A stretch of DNA of 25,150 bases, taken from assembly GCA_963608705.1 (NCBI GenBank), contig CAVDHB010000065.1:1-25150 (forward strand). Reading direction: 5' to 3'. Position 1 is the first letter of the stretch; each line of letters begins with the position of its first letter. This DNA is from CAVDHB01 sp963608705 (GTDB lineage Bacteria; Bacteroidota; Bacteroidia; Bacteroidales; Bacteroidaceae). Below the pieces are notes generated by a model. It saw nothing but the letters and a program-made list of their open reading frames with translations, searched no databases and was not told where the DNA came from. A program made the translations under genes and the position numbers. This document shows positions 7,331 to 15,808 of the stretch, piece after piece.

Positions 7331-8902
7331 TTATTTTCCAACAGAGTTTATCCTCCACTCTCCTAAGGTATGCGCCGCACTGTCGAAACTGATACCCACT
7401 TTTACCACGGGGAGTCCGCACAGACGGAAACGGTCAGGGTATTGTTTCAAGTCTATCTGGTTCATGGCCACATCCGCACCTTTGTCAAGTTTCAGTTCTA
7501 TTATATATAAGGTATGCGGCGCACGCAGCACGATGTCCACACGCCCACGGGGAGTACGCACCTCCACGTCACAATACATCCCTAAAATACTGAAAATGAC
7601 ATAGAGCATCTGTTGGTAGTGACCCTCATAGTCCGTGTGGTCACAATAGGGAACCGTGGACAAAAACGTCTGAAGCTGACGCAAAGCGCCGTCCATATCC
7701 CCCTCATAGATACATCCGTACATCATTCCTACCGTTGTCAGTCCCTTGTTGGTGTAACGGTGGGCATATTCCGGCAAAAGGCTTTTCATCAATCCTATCC
7801 GCACCTCCTTGTTGGGAATGTCCAACTTGTACAATCCTGTGATTTCAGAGTAGCCTTTGATGGTGATATAGCCACTCTGATACAACAACGGGGTAATGTC
7901 TGACATCTGCTCCGTGGGAGCGTCAAAAGCATCTGACGAACAAAAGAAATCACCTATTTGCTGAGGAACGATTCCATATTTTCGCAACATCTCTATCAAA
8001 TAGGTGGGAGTGCCGCTGCCGAACCAGTAGGAGTTCAATTTCACATCCACAAACGCATTCAGCAGACTGAAGGGATTATAGATGTCGGGAGAAGGCCAGA
8101 TGAAATGATACCCGTCATAGTTCTCCTTCAACTTAGCCAATACCTCCTCTTTCGTTATCCCCATTCCTTCCGCCAACAGGGTCAAATCATTGTCCATCTG
8201 CGTACGCATCTCCTCCTCCGTAATGCCACACACTGCGGCATAACGCTCATCCATACTGATATTCTTAATATTGTTCAGCTCGCTGAAGATGCTCAGTTGG
8301 GAGAATTTAGTGATGCCCGTGATGAACACAAAACGCAGGTAGCCGTCGCAAGCCTTCAGCGGGCTGTAGAAATTACGCATGACGCTGCGCAATACCGGCA
8401 GGTTTTTCTCCTCATGCACCACATCCAGCAACGGAGCGTCATACTCGTCTATCAAGACCACCACTTTCCGCCCCGTTTGCTCATAAGCTCTCTTTATCAA
8501 CCCTTGCAGACGCTGGTTGAAGTTCTGCTCATCCTCTTTTTTCCCATACACCTCCTCATATTGCACAAGCTTCAAGTTCAACTCGCTTTCCAGATCCGCC
8601 TTCTCCGCATACTTTGCCGTACTCATGTCAAAGTGAAGCACGGGGTATTTTGTCCATTCCTTCTCCAACTTCTCTATGGCCAAGCCTTGAAACAAATCCT
8701 TTCTTCCGGAGAAATAACTTTCCAAGGTGGAGGTGAGCAGGGATTTGCCAAACCTGCGGGGACGACTTAAAAATATATACTTGGCGTCAGAGGATGCCAT
8801 ATGGTAGACATACTCCGTCTTGTCTATATACAAATAATCGCCTTCACGTATATTCGAGAAGGTCTGTATTCCTATCGGGTAAAGTTTCCTGCGTCGTTCC
8901 AT
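7331..8902 (-). CDS. AAA-ATPase-like / PD-(D/E)XK nuclease-like protein, copy 2
   Basis: Like copy 1, this 523-residue protein carries Walker A (RPRRFGKS), Walker B (VVVLIDEYDAPLL) and the C-terminal GRVDIVL...YIIELKL core, so it should be functional if its relatives are. It is a mosaic. Residues 1 to about 225 follow copy 1 (for example LVQYEEVYGKKEDEQNF and NNIKNISMDERYAAV). Residues 237-265 and about 300-445 follow copy 3 (for example LLAEGMGITKEEVLAK and IGDFFCSSDAFDAPTEQM). A short stretch near 281-292 again resembles copy 1. This pattern indicates gene conversion among the tandem copies. Function is unknown. Confidence 0.9.
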   Translation of the reverse strand: MERRRKLYPIGIQTFSNIREGDYLYIDKTEYVYHMASSDAKYIFLSRPRRFGKSLLTSTLESYFSGRKDLFQGLAIEKLEKEWTKYPVLHFDMSTAKYAEKADLESELNLKLVQYEEVYGKKEDEQNFNQRLQGLIKRAYEQTGRKVVVLIDEYDAPLLDVVHEEKNLPVLRSVMRNFYSPLKACDGYLRFVFITGITKFSQLSIFSELNNIKNISMDERYAAVCGITEEEMRTQMDNDLTLLAEGMGITKEEVLAKLKENYDGYHFIWPSPDIYNPFSLLNAFVDVKLNSYWFGSGTPTYLIEMLRKYGIVPQQIGDFFCSSDAFDAPTEQMSDITPLLYQSGYITIKGYSEITGLYKLDIPNKEVRIGLMKSLLPEYAHRYTNKGLTTVGMMYGCIYEGDMDGALRQLQTFLSTVPYCDHTDYEGHYQQMLYVIFSILGMYCDVEVRTPRGRVDIVLRAPHTLYIIELKLDKGADVAMNQIDLKQYPDRFRLCGLPVVKVGISFDSAAHTLGEWRINSVGK

Positions 8903-8925
8903 TATGTCGTCAAGATTAGTTTTTG

Positions 8926-8957
8926 CGAAGATAAGAATTTATTCCCGCACAAGCAAA
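8926..8957 (-). promoter_or_regulatory. Promoter of ATPase copy 2
   Basis: On the minus strand TTTG (8957-8954) and TATCTTCG (8933-8926) are 20 nt apart, as at the other copies. The promoter survives even though the repeat end beyond it is lost. Confidence 0.65.
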
Positions 8958-8998
8958 TAATCTCGGTGAAGATGGTGGCACGATATAGCGGATACGCC

Positions 8999-10570
8999 TT
9001 ATTTCCCAACCGAGGTTATCCTCCACTCTCCTAAGGTATGCGCCGCACTGTCGAAACTGATACCCACTTTTACCACGGGGAGTCCGCACAGACGGAAACG
9101 GTCAGGGTATTGTTTCAAGTCTATCTGATTCATGGCCACATCCGCACCTTTGTCAAGTTTCAATTCTATTATATATAAGGTATGAGACGCACGCATCACG
9201 AGGTCTACACGACCACGGGGCGTACGCACCTCCACGTCGCAATACATCCCTAAAATACTGAAAATGACATAGAGCATCTGCTGGTAGTGCCCCTCATAGT
9301 CCGTGTGGTCGCAATAGGGAACCGTGGACAAAAATGTCTGAAGCTGACGCAAAGCGCCGTCCATATCCCCTTCATAGATACATCCGTACATCATTCCCAC
9401 CGTTGTCAGTCCCTTGTTGGTGTAACGGTGGGCATATTCCGGCAAAAGGCTTTTCATCAATCCTATCCGCACCTCCTTGTTGGGAATGTCCAACTTGTAC
9501 AATCCTGTGATTTCAGAGTAGCCTTTGATGGTGATATAGCCACTCTGATACAACAACGGGGTAATGTCTGACATCTGCTCCGTGGGAGCGTCAAAAGCAT
9601 CTGACGAACAAAAGAAATCACCTATTTGCTGAGGAACGATTCCATATTTTCGCAACATCTCTATCAAATAGGTGGGAGTGCCGCTGCCGAACCAGTAGGA
9701 GTCTATCTTGCCCTTTGACAATGCAGTTAGCAGACTGAAAGGATTGTATATATCGGGAGACGGCCATGTGAAATGATAACCGTCATAGTTTTCCTTCAGC
9801 TTGGCCAATACCTCCTCTTTCGTTATTCCCATTCCTTCCGCCAACAGGGTCAAATCATTGTCCATCTGCGTACGCATCTCTTCTTCCGTGATACCGCATA
9901 CGGCGGAGTAATCCTTGTCCATGCTGATATTGTCGATATTGTTCAGCTCGCTGAAGATACTCAGTTGGGAGAATTTCGTGATGCCCGTGATGAACACAAA
10001 ACGCAGGTAGCCGTCACAAGCTTTTAACGGGCTGTAGAAATTACGCATGACGCTACGCAATACCGGCAGGTTTTTCTCCTCATGCACCACATCCAACAGC
10101 GGAGCGTCGTACTCGTCTATCAAGACCACCACTTTCCGCCCCGTTTGCTCACAGGCTCTCTTTATCAACCCTTGCAGACGCTGGTTGAAGTTCGCCTCAC
10201 CCTCGTCCTTTCCGTACACACGCTCATAACGAAGGAGCTTCAAGTTCAACTCGCTTTCCAAATCCGCCTTCTCCGCATACTTCGCAGTACTCATATCGAA
10301 GTGAAGCACTGGATATTTCGTCCATTCCTTCTCCAACTTCTCTATGGCCAAGCCTTGGAACAAATCCTTTCGACCGGAGAAATAGCTCTCCAAGGTGGAG
10401 GTGAGCAGGGATTTGCCAAACCTGCGGGGACGACTTAAAAATATATACTTGGCGTCAGAGGATGCCATACGGTAGACATACTCCGTCTTGTCTATATACA
10501 GATAGTCACCTTCACGTATGTTCGAGAAGGTCTGTATTCCTATCGGGTAAAGTTTTCTGCGCTGTTCCAT
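8999..10570 (-). CDS. AAA-ATPase-like / PD-(D/E)XK nuclease-like protein, copy 3
   Basis: This is the third 523-residue tandem paralogue, with intact Walker A (RPRRFGKS), Walker B (LIDEYD) and the PD-(D/E)XK-like core GRVDLVM...YIIELKL. It differs from copies 1 and 2 at about 113-127 (LLRYERVYGKDEGEANF), 213-223 (NNIDNISMDKDYSAV) and 281-290 (LLTALSKGKIDS). It is nearly identical to copy 2 from about 300 onward. It is transcribed away from the second SusC/D cassette, from which it is separated by 356 bp. The same arrangement seems to exist at the left edge of the window. No function is assigned for this family. Confidence 0.9.
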   Translation of the reverse strand: MEQRRKLYPIGIQTFSNIREGDYLYIDKTEYVYRMASSDAKYIFLSRPRRFGKSLLTSTLESYFSGRKDLFQGLAIEKLEKEWTKYPVLHFDMSTAKYAEKADLESELNLKLLRYERVYGKDEGEANFNQRLQGLIKRACEQTGRKVVVLIDEYDAPLLDVVHEEKNLPVLRSVMRNFYSPLKACDGYLRFVFITGITKFSQLSIFSELNNIDNISMDKDYSAVCGITEEEMRTQMDNDLTLLAEGMGITKEEVLAKLKENYDGYHFTWPSPDIYNPFSLLTALSKGKIDSYWFGSGTPTYLIEMLRKYGIVPQQIGDFFCSSDAFDAPTEQMSDITPLLYQSGYITIKGYSEITGLYKLDIPNKEVRIGLMKSLLPEYAHRYTNKGLTTVGMMYGCIYEGDMDGALRQLQTFLSTVPYCDHTDYEGHYQQMLYVIFSILGMYCDVEVRTPRGRVDLVMRASHTLYIIELKLDKGADVAMNQIDLKQYPDRFRLCGLPVVKVGISFDSAAHTLGEWRITSVGK

Positions 10571-10593
10571 AATGCCATCAAATTTGTCTTTTG

Positions 10594-10625
10594 CGAAGAT
10601 AAGAATTTATTCCCGCACACGCAAA
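10594..10625 (-). promoter_or_regulatory. Promoter of ATPase copy 3
   Basis: On the minus strand TTTG (10625-10622) and TATCTTCG (10601-10594) are separated by 20 nt. This promoter is divergent from the SusC2 promoter about 190 bp to the right. Confidence 0.65.
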
Positions 10626-10677
10626 TAATCTCGATGAATATGATTATCCGTTATCGTACCACCACCAAGCGTCCAAC

Positions 10678-11290
10678 GAAGCTGCGTTTTTACCCCATTC
10701 ATTGTGCACACTCATCCCCCCACACAAGGCTTCTATCACCAGTCCATTGCTTTCATTATGACACATGAATGAAAAAAGACCATGTATTTAAGTTTAAATA
10801 ACATTCAGGGGGTTGTTTTAAAATATTATCTCTACATTTGCCACAGGAAAAAGAGAGAATATCTCTTTCACAGACAAGGAGTATTCGGTAAAAAGAGTAA
10901 TAACAAACCAATTAAAAGGTGAGATTATGAATAAAAAGAAAATGCTGTTAGCAGCTTGTCTCATTGCAACGACAAGCTGGGCGTCGGCACAGGTACGTGT
11001 CACAGGTACCGTGGTCAGTGCCGAGGACGGACAACCCGTGGTGGGTGCGTCCGTAATCGTTCCCGGAACAAAAGTGGGCGTTGTCACCGACATGGACGGA
11101 CGTTTCACGCTGAACGTTCCAGAAGGGGAAAAGAGACTACGCGTTTCCTCTATCGGTATGGAACCGCAGGAAATCCAGGCAAAAGACAATCAACGCATCG
11201 TGTTGCAGGGCAACGCCAGCGCACTGGACGAAGTGGTCGTGACCGGTTACGGTAACTTCAAGAAGTCATCTTTTACGGGTGCGGCAGCTA
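10678..11290 (+). repeat. Constant front end of SusC/D cassette 2 (direct repeat, copy B)
   Basis: This is the counterpart of 188-800. Positions 10714-11210 are identical to 224-720, and divergence begins at about 11291, inside the start of the plug domain. The conserved palindrome lies at 10785-10800. Confidence 0.95.
10813..10840 (+). promoter_or_regulatory. Bacteroidetes-type promoter of SusC/D cassette 2
   Basis: TTG at 10813-10815 and TACATTTG at 10833-10840 are identical in sequence and spacing to cassette 1, so both cassettes should respond to the same signals. Confidence 0.65.
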
Positions 11291-14019
11291 CCATGTCTAC
11301 CGCCAAGTTATCGGATGTGCCTGCCGTGTCTGTGGAAGACAAACTGTCCGGTAGTATTCCGGGTGTGTCCATTTCTACCTCTTCAGGTCAGCCCGGTGCC
11401 GTGAACAATATCGTGATTCGTGGTATGGGTTCTATCAACGCAGGCAACGACCCGTTGATAGTGATTGACGGTACGCCTGTACAATCCGGTAATATCAGTG
11501 GATTCAACGGTGGTCCCAATGGTGCATACAATGGTGCCGGTATGAATTTGTTGTCCACGCTGAACAGCAACGATATAGAATCCATGACCGTTATCAAAGA
11601 TGCGGCTGCCGCTTCTTTGTATGGTTCACGTGCCGCCAATGGTGTGATTGTCATCACCACCAAGAGCGGTAAATCTGGAAAGACCAAAGTAGACTTCCGT
11701 GCTGACTGGGGGTTCTCCAACATGGCCATCAACTATCGTCCGACATTGGACGGAGACTCTCGCCGTGCCCTTATCTATGAGGGATTGAAGAACTATGTGC
11801 GGGATGGAAATTATACGGATGATAATAACCAAGTTCTTACAGACGAAGCCACTGCCACAGCTTTTGCGGACGCAAACATCAACGCTTATGCCGCAAAGCC
11901 GAAGTCTGGTTGGCAGAACTGGCGAGACGCAATCTTCCAGAACGGTTCCCATCAGAACTACCAAGCCAGTGTGTCAGGCGGTAATGACAAGACACAATTC
12001 TACGCATCTTTGGCCTACACCAAGCAGAATGGTATCATCCCTGGTTCCGGCCTAGAAAGATTCACGGGTAACGCCAATCTTACACACCGTTTCGGTGCTT
12101 TCAAGTTAGATGTCACTTCTTTGATTTCCTCTGTGAACCAAAGCACAAAAGCGGATGGCGGCGCAGGTTTCTCTTCCGCACTTCCTAACGCCGTATGGTT
12201 CCAAGGACCTTCTAACCCTATCTATAACGAAGACGGCTCATTGAACACAACAAATGGACTTAGTCCCTACAATAAAGGGATCAATCCTATCTACGACAAT
12301 CAGCATGAGACCGATGTGACTAAGACAACCCGTGCCTACAATACCATCGCTCTTGAATGGAATATCTGGGATGCGTTGAAACTACGTGAAAAAATCGCTT
12401 ACGACTATATCAACTCTACGGAAGATGTTTTGTGGGACAAATACAGTAACAACGGTAGTAAGAGCAACGGAAACTTCCAACGCATCTACAACGAGTTCAC
12501 TACCATTAATACCCAGACACAGCTCTCTTACATCAAGACATTCGGAGACCATACGGTGGATGCCTTGTTGGGCTTTGAAACTGAAGACTACAAAAACAAC
12601 CAAGGTTATAATGGAGGAACTGATTATCCTGGTGATTTGTACGAGTTGGCCAATGCTGGTAACACCTCTGCGCAAAGCTGGGTGTACCGTTCCAAAATGA
12701 CCTCTTTCTTAGGACGTGTAAACTACAATTACAAAGACCTCTATTATGCAGGGGCAAGCTACCGTCGAGATGGTAGTTCCCGTATGGCACGTGAGAACCG
12801 TTGGGGTAACTTCTGGTCTGTATCCGGCGCTTGGCGTTTCGGCGGAGAGGCGTTCATGGAAAGTATCAAGAATGTTTTAACGGATGGAAAAATCCGTGTA
12901 TCCTACGGTGTGAACGGAACATTGCCAAGTGGCTTATACGACTACATGAGCAAATTCGCCTTCGGTGAATACTACAATGGTAACAGTGGTATGGGTATTG
13001 TAGGTGTAGCGAACAAAGACTTGAAATGGGAGCAGAATAAAGCGTTTAACGTAGGTTTAGACTTGACATTCTGGAACAGACTGTCCTTGACCTTGGATTA
13101 CTACGTGCGCAACACCTCTGGTTTGATTATGGACCGTCCGATTTCGTATGTACCCGGTTATTACGACGGTGTTACCTATGAACCCACCATGGCACAGAAT
13201 GTAGGCTCACTGCGGAACCAAGGTGTAGAAATCACCTTGCAGTCCACCAACATCCAAACAAAAGATTTGACCTGGACAACCTCATTGAACATCGCTCATA
13301 ACAAAAACGAAGTGACTAAACTGGTGGATGGAGAAGATGAAATCATCGACGGTCCACTGATTCACCGAGTAGGGCAGCCTTATTATTCCTATTATATGTA
13401 CGAATATGCAGGTGTAGACCCGCAGACTGGATTAGAGAGCTACTATATCAATGACGGTACAGCAAACGCCCGTAAAACCACTACGAATATAGCGGAAGCC
13501 AAGCAAGTGATTGTCGGTAAGCACGACCCAGCTATCGAAGGAGGTTTGACCAACTTCATCAAATGGAAGTTTATCGACTTCAACTTCACCCTTACCTATA
13601 AATTGGGAGGAGAAAGTTATGACTATGCTCTTTGGTTGCATGACAACGGTGGTACCTATGCCCTTAGCGGAGCCATCCCGTCCTACTATAAATTGGAAGA
13701 TATGTGGAAAAAACCGGGAGACAACGCCAAACTGCCTAAATTCCAAGCGGGATATGGTAAAAGAGTAACCTCTTCTCGTTGGTTGATGCCAAACGACTAT
13801 CTCCGCGTGAAGAACCTGACCTTAGGTTTCTCCGCTCCCAAGCAATTCATCCAGAAGTTGGGACTGACGAAGGCACGTCTGTATTTCTCCGCCAACAACC
13901 TGTTGACTTGGAAGTCAGAAGATTTGTTCGTAGATCCTGAAACGCCAGCTAACGGACTTAGTACTTTCGAAATGCCCGCCTTGCGTACTTACACATTCGG
14001 TATCGAGCTTAGTTTCTAA
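10927..14019 (+). CDS. SusC-family TonB-dependent outer-membrane transporter, copy 2
   Basis: This is a 1030-residue paralogue of the SusC at 437. The signal peptide (1-21), N-terminal extension (about 23-98) and TonB box DEVVVTGYG (101-109) are identical to copy 1. From residue 122 the plug and barrel diverge with many substitutions and short insertions, for example NYTDDNNQVLTDEATATAFA in the early barrel. The plug hallmark GVIVITTKSG and the terminal LRTYTFGIELSF are present, so it is full length. It is paired with the SusD-like gene 21 bp downstream. Shared constant and distinct variable parts suggest different ligands under common control. The ligand itself is not predictable from the neighbours. 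Confidence 0.96.
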   Translation: MNKKKMLLAACLIATTSWASAQVRVTGTVVSAEDGQPVVGASVIVPGTKVGVVTDMDGRFTLNVPEGEKRLRVSSIGMEPQEIQAKDNQRIVLQGNASALDEVVVTGYGNFKKSSFTGAAATMSTAKLSDVPAVSVEDKLSGSIPGVSISTSSGQPGAVNNIVIRGMGSINAGNDPLIVIDGTPVQSGNISGFNGGPNGAYNGAGMNLLSTLNSNDIESMTVIKDAAAASLYGSRAANGVIVITTKSGKSGKTKVDFRADWGFSNMAINYRPTLDGDSRRALIYEGLKNYVRDGNYTDDNNQVLTDEATATAFADANINAYAAKPKSGWQNWRDAIFQNGSHQNYQASVSGGNDKTQFYASLAYTKQNGIIPGSGLERFTGNANLTHRFGAFKLDVTSLISSVNQSTKADGGAGFSSALPNAVWFQGPSNPIYNEDGSLNTTNGLSPYNKGINPIYDNQHETDVTKTTRAYNTIALEWNIWDALKLREKIAYDYINSTEDVLWDKYSNNGSKSNGNFQRIYNEFTTINTQTQLSYIKTFGDHTVDALLGFETEDYKNNQGYNGGTDYPGDLYELANAGNTSAQSWVYRSKMTSFLGRVNYNYKDLYYAGASYRRDGSSRMARENRWGNFWSVSGAWRFGGEAFMESIKNVLTDGKIRVSYGVNGTLPSGLYDYMSKFAFGEYYNGNSGMGIVGVANKDLKWEQNKAFNVGLDLTFWNRLSLTLDYYVRNTSGLIMDRPISYVPGYYDGVTYEPTMAQNVGSLRNQGVEITLQSTNIQTKDLTWTTSLNIAHNKNEVTKLVDGEDEIIDGPLIHRVGQPYYSYYMYEYAGVDPQTGLESYYINDGTANARKTTTNIAEAKQVIVGKHDPAIEGGLTNFIKWKFIDFNFTLTYKLGGESYDYALWLHDNGGTYALSGAIPSYYKLEDMWKKPGDNAKLPKFQAGYGKRVTSSRWLMPNDYLRVKNLTLGFSAPKQFIQKLGLTKARLYFSANNLLTWKSEDLFVDPETPANGLSTFEMPALRTYTFGIELSF

Positions 14020-14040
14020 TCATTAAAACAAGAAAGAATC

Positions 14041-15588
14041 ATGAACATTATAAAATCAATGTATAAAGTGATGGGCTGTGCCGTACTGGTTGCAGGTCTG
14101 TCATCCTGCGTCAACAACTGGCTGGATGTCACTCCGTCAGACTCGGTGGACGCTGACAACGCCTTGACGAACAGTAGCAGTCTGGAAGCCGCCCGTGAAG
14201 GAATGTACAAAGCCTTGAAAGGGAACAGTTCTTTTTCAGACTATTACGGAGCACAAATGTTCGTATATGGAGATGTCCACGCAGGCGATGACTATCAGTC
14301 AAACTGGCAATACGGTTCAGCCCGTGCTGATTTCTATTATCTGATGACCTACCAAAGTGCCTCTGAATTCGATGCTAATGCAATCTGGCAGTCTCCCTAC
14401 ATTGTCATCAGTCGTGCCAACCATATATTGGAAGCCATTGACGGCGGCAAACTGACAGACAAAGACGAAGCAGACGCTAAAAAACTCATCGCCCAGTATG
14501 GAGCTGAAGCCAAAGTGCTGCGTGCCTTGGCACATTTCGATTTGGTACGTATCTACGGCAAACCCTATACAGAAGACCAGGGTGCCTCCGATGGTGTACC
14601 CTTAGTGACTACTACATTGGAAAGTGCAGCTAAACCCAAACGAAGCACTGTGAAAGAGGTGTATGACCAAGTTCTCAAGGACTTGACAGAGGCCATCAAC
14701 ACCCAAGCACTCCCTGACAAGCCCAATACTCCTGGCTATGTGAACGAATGGGGTGCGAAAGCCATCCTTTCCCGTGTCTACCTGAACATGGGAGATTATC
14801 CCAATGCACTGGCTACCGCAAAGGATGTAATCGAGCATTCTGGAGCTAAATTATGGACCACAGAGGAGTATTACAACGCCTGGGAAGCAGGAAGTCCGAA
14901 TGAGAATGAGTTCTTGTTCCGTTTGAACTCCACTAACTCACTTGACAACAACGATTTGGTAGGTATTGGTAACCTGCAACAGCAAGGCGGTTATGGCGAC
15001 ATGATTGCCACTGAGACCTTTGTGGATGCAATGGCTACAGACCCTAACGATGTTCGTAATGAACTTTGGGATAAAATGACTATCACATCTGAAAAGCAAA
15101 AAGCAGACGTAGAGGCAAACTACGGAACAAAATTCTTGAATAGCAAAGTATTCTTGAACAAGTTGAGAGGATTAGGTGGCAACACTCGTATTGTACCTAT
15201 CATTCCCATCATCCGTCTTTCTGAGGTGTACCTGACCGCTGCTGAATGTGCTTTCCGCACCAATGACAAAGCCACAGCCGCTCAGTACTTGAATGACTTG
15301 ATTAAGAATCGTACCACGGATGCCTCCAAACAGGTGACCGCTGCCAACATCACCTTAGACCGCATCTTGCTGGAACGCCGTAAGGAGTTGGTAGGCGAAG
15401 GTCAGCGTTATTTCGACGCGCTTCGTAACAACGAGACGATTAAAAGAATCGGTGGATGGCATTCTGCCAAGATTGACAAAGACGCACGTTCCTTCAACCG
15501 TGACTACTTCAAGGCTATCTCCGCTATTCCTCAAGGCGAAATCAACGCCAACAAGGAAATCAAACAGAATCCGGAATATGCGGAATAA
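14041..15588 (+). CDS. SusD-family surface lipoprotein, copy 2
   Basis: This 515-residue SusD-like lipoprotein partners the SusC encoded 21 bp upstream. The N-terminus has a hydrophobic segment ending in the lipobox GLSSC, then VNNWLDVTPSD. Shared SusD blocks include IWQSPYIVISRANHILE, AEAKVLRALAHFDLVRIYG and ERRKELVGEGQRYFDALR. It is clearly paralogous to the SusD at 3486 but diverged throughout. Its stop codon opens the near-identical constant tail, so divergence stops abruptly at the gene end. The substrate is unknown. Confidence 0.95.
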   Translation: MNIIKSMYKVMGCAVLVAGLSSCVNNWLDVTPSDSVDADNALTNSSSLEAAREGMYKALKGNSSFSDYYGAQMFVYGDVHAGDDYQSNWQYGSARADFYYLMTYQSASEFDANAIWQSPYIVISRANHILEAIDGGKLTDKDEADAKKLIAQYGAEAKVLRALAHFDLVRIYGKPYTEDQGASDGVPLVTTTLESAAKPKRSTVKEVYDQVLKDLTEAINTQALPDKPNTPGYVNEWGAKAILSRVYLNMGDYPNALATAKDVIEHSGAKLWTTEEYYNAWEAGSPNENEFLFRLNSTNSLDNNDLVGIGNLQQQGGYGDMIATETFVDAMATDPNDVRNELWDKMTITSEKQKADVEANYGTKFLNSKVFLNKLRGLGGNTRIVPIIPIIRLSEVYLTAAECAFRTNDKATAAQYLNDLIKNRTTDASKQVTAANITLDRILLERRKELVGEGQRYFDALRNNETIKRIGGWHSAKIDKDARSFNRDYFKAISAIPQGEINANKEIKQNPEYAE

Positions 15589-15724
15589 AAGATATTGTTT
15601 ATAAAATCACCGTTTTCCGATTGAACGGCCTGTGAAGGTCAGGGAAACAAGAGATTTAATAATTCTCTCTTTTTAAATGAACTATTTTCGAGTGGGGGGT
15701 GTCGGGAGACACGCCCCTCTTTTT
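15584..15724 (+). repeat. Constant tail of SusC/D cassette 2 (copy B)
   Basis: This block matches 5062-5202 with four mismatches. The outer stem is GTTTTCC (15612-15618) with GGGAAAC (15642-15648), keeping pairing through one G-U in place of G-C. It ends at the terminator. Confidence 0.9.
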
Positions 15725-15725
15725 T
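15691..15725 (+). terminator. Rho-independent terminator of SusC/D cassette 2
   Basis: The left arm AGTGGGGGGTGTC (15691-15703) pairs with GACACGCCCCTCT (15708-15720) around GGGA with two mismatches and is followed by a T-run to 15725. It is a slightly weaker version of the terminator at 5170. Confidence 0.85.
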
Positions 15726-15743
15726 GCAGTATCTTATTCAGAA

Positions 15744-15775
15744 TTTGCGTAAGTGAAAAGGTTTTGCTAATTTTG
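15744..15775 (+). promoter_or_regulatory. Promoter of the ATPase/DUF4276 operon
   Basis: TTTG at 15744-15747 and TAATTTTG at 15768-15775 (TAnnTTTG) are 20 nt apart, an excellent Bacteroidetes promoter. It lies just past the SusC/D terminator and gives a leader of about 25-30 nt. Confidence 0.7.
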
Positions 15776-15808
15776 CCACAGTAATATTCAGGTATTCATA
15801 GCTGTGGT

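Larger units (their letters stand above)
7305..8972 (-). mobile_element. ATPase/PD-(D/E)XK unit 2, right end truncated
   Basis: The left end TGGTGGTACGATATAGC starts at 7305, 26 bp before the gene end as in units 1 and 3. The right side follows the shared upstream sequence up to about 8970 and then runs straight into the left end of unit 3. The last roughly 24 bp, including the right inverted repeat, are absent. This suggests that a deletion or recombination fused units 2 and 3. Confidence 0.5.
8973..10664 (-). mobile_element. ATPase/PD-(D/E)XK unit 3 (complete, 1692 bp)
   Basis: The left end at 8973 reads TGGTGGCACGATATAGC and on to GGATA. The right end at 10645-10664 is TATCCGTTATCGTACCACCA. 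Gene-to-end distances are 26 bp at the 3' side and 94 bp at the 5' side, matching unit 1 once the MITE is removed. It directly precedes the second SusC/D cassette. Confidence 0.5.

Noticed and set aside
7958..8770. A 270-codon open frame antisense to ATPase copy 2, with shorter relatives opposite copies 1 and 3
   Set aside because: It recurs only because the sense genes are duplicated, it is broken in the sister copies, and it has no family resemblance.
188..11290. Invertible SusC/D shufflon as known in Bacteroides fragilis
   Set aside because: The long shared blocks are direct repeats and both cassettes point the same way, no invertible promoter repeats were found, and no tyrosine recombinase is encoded in the window.
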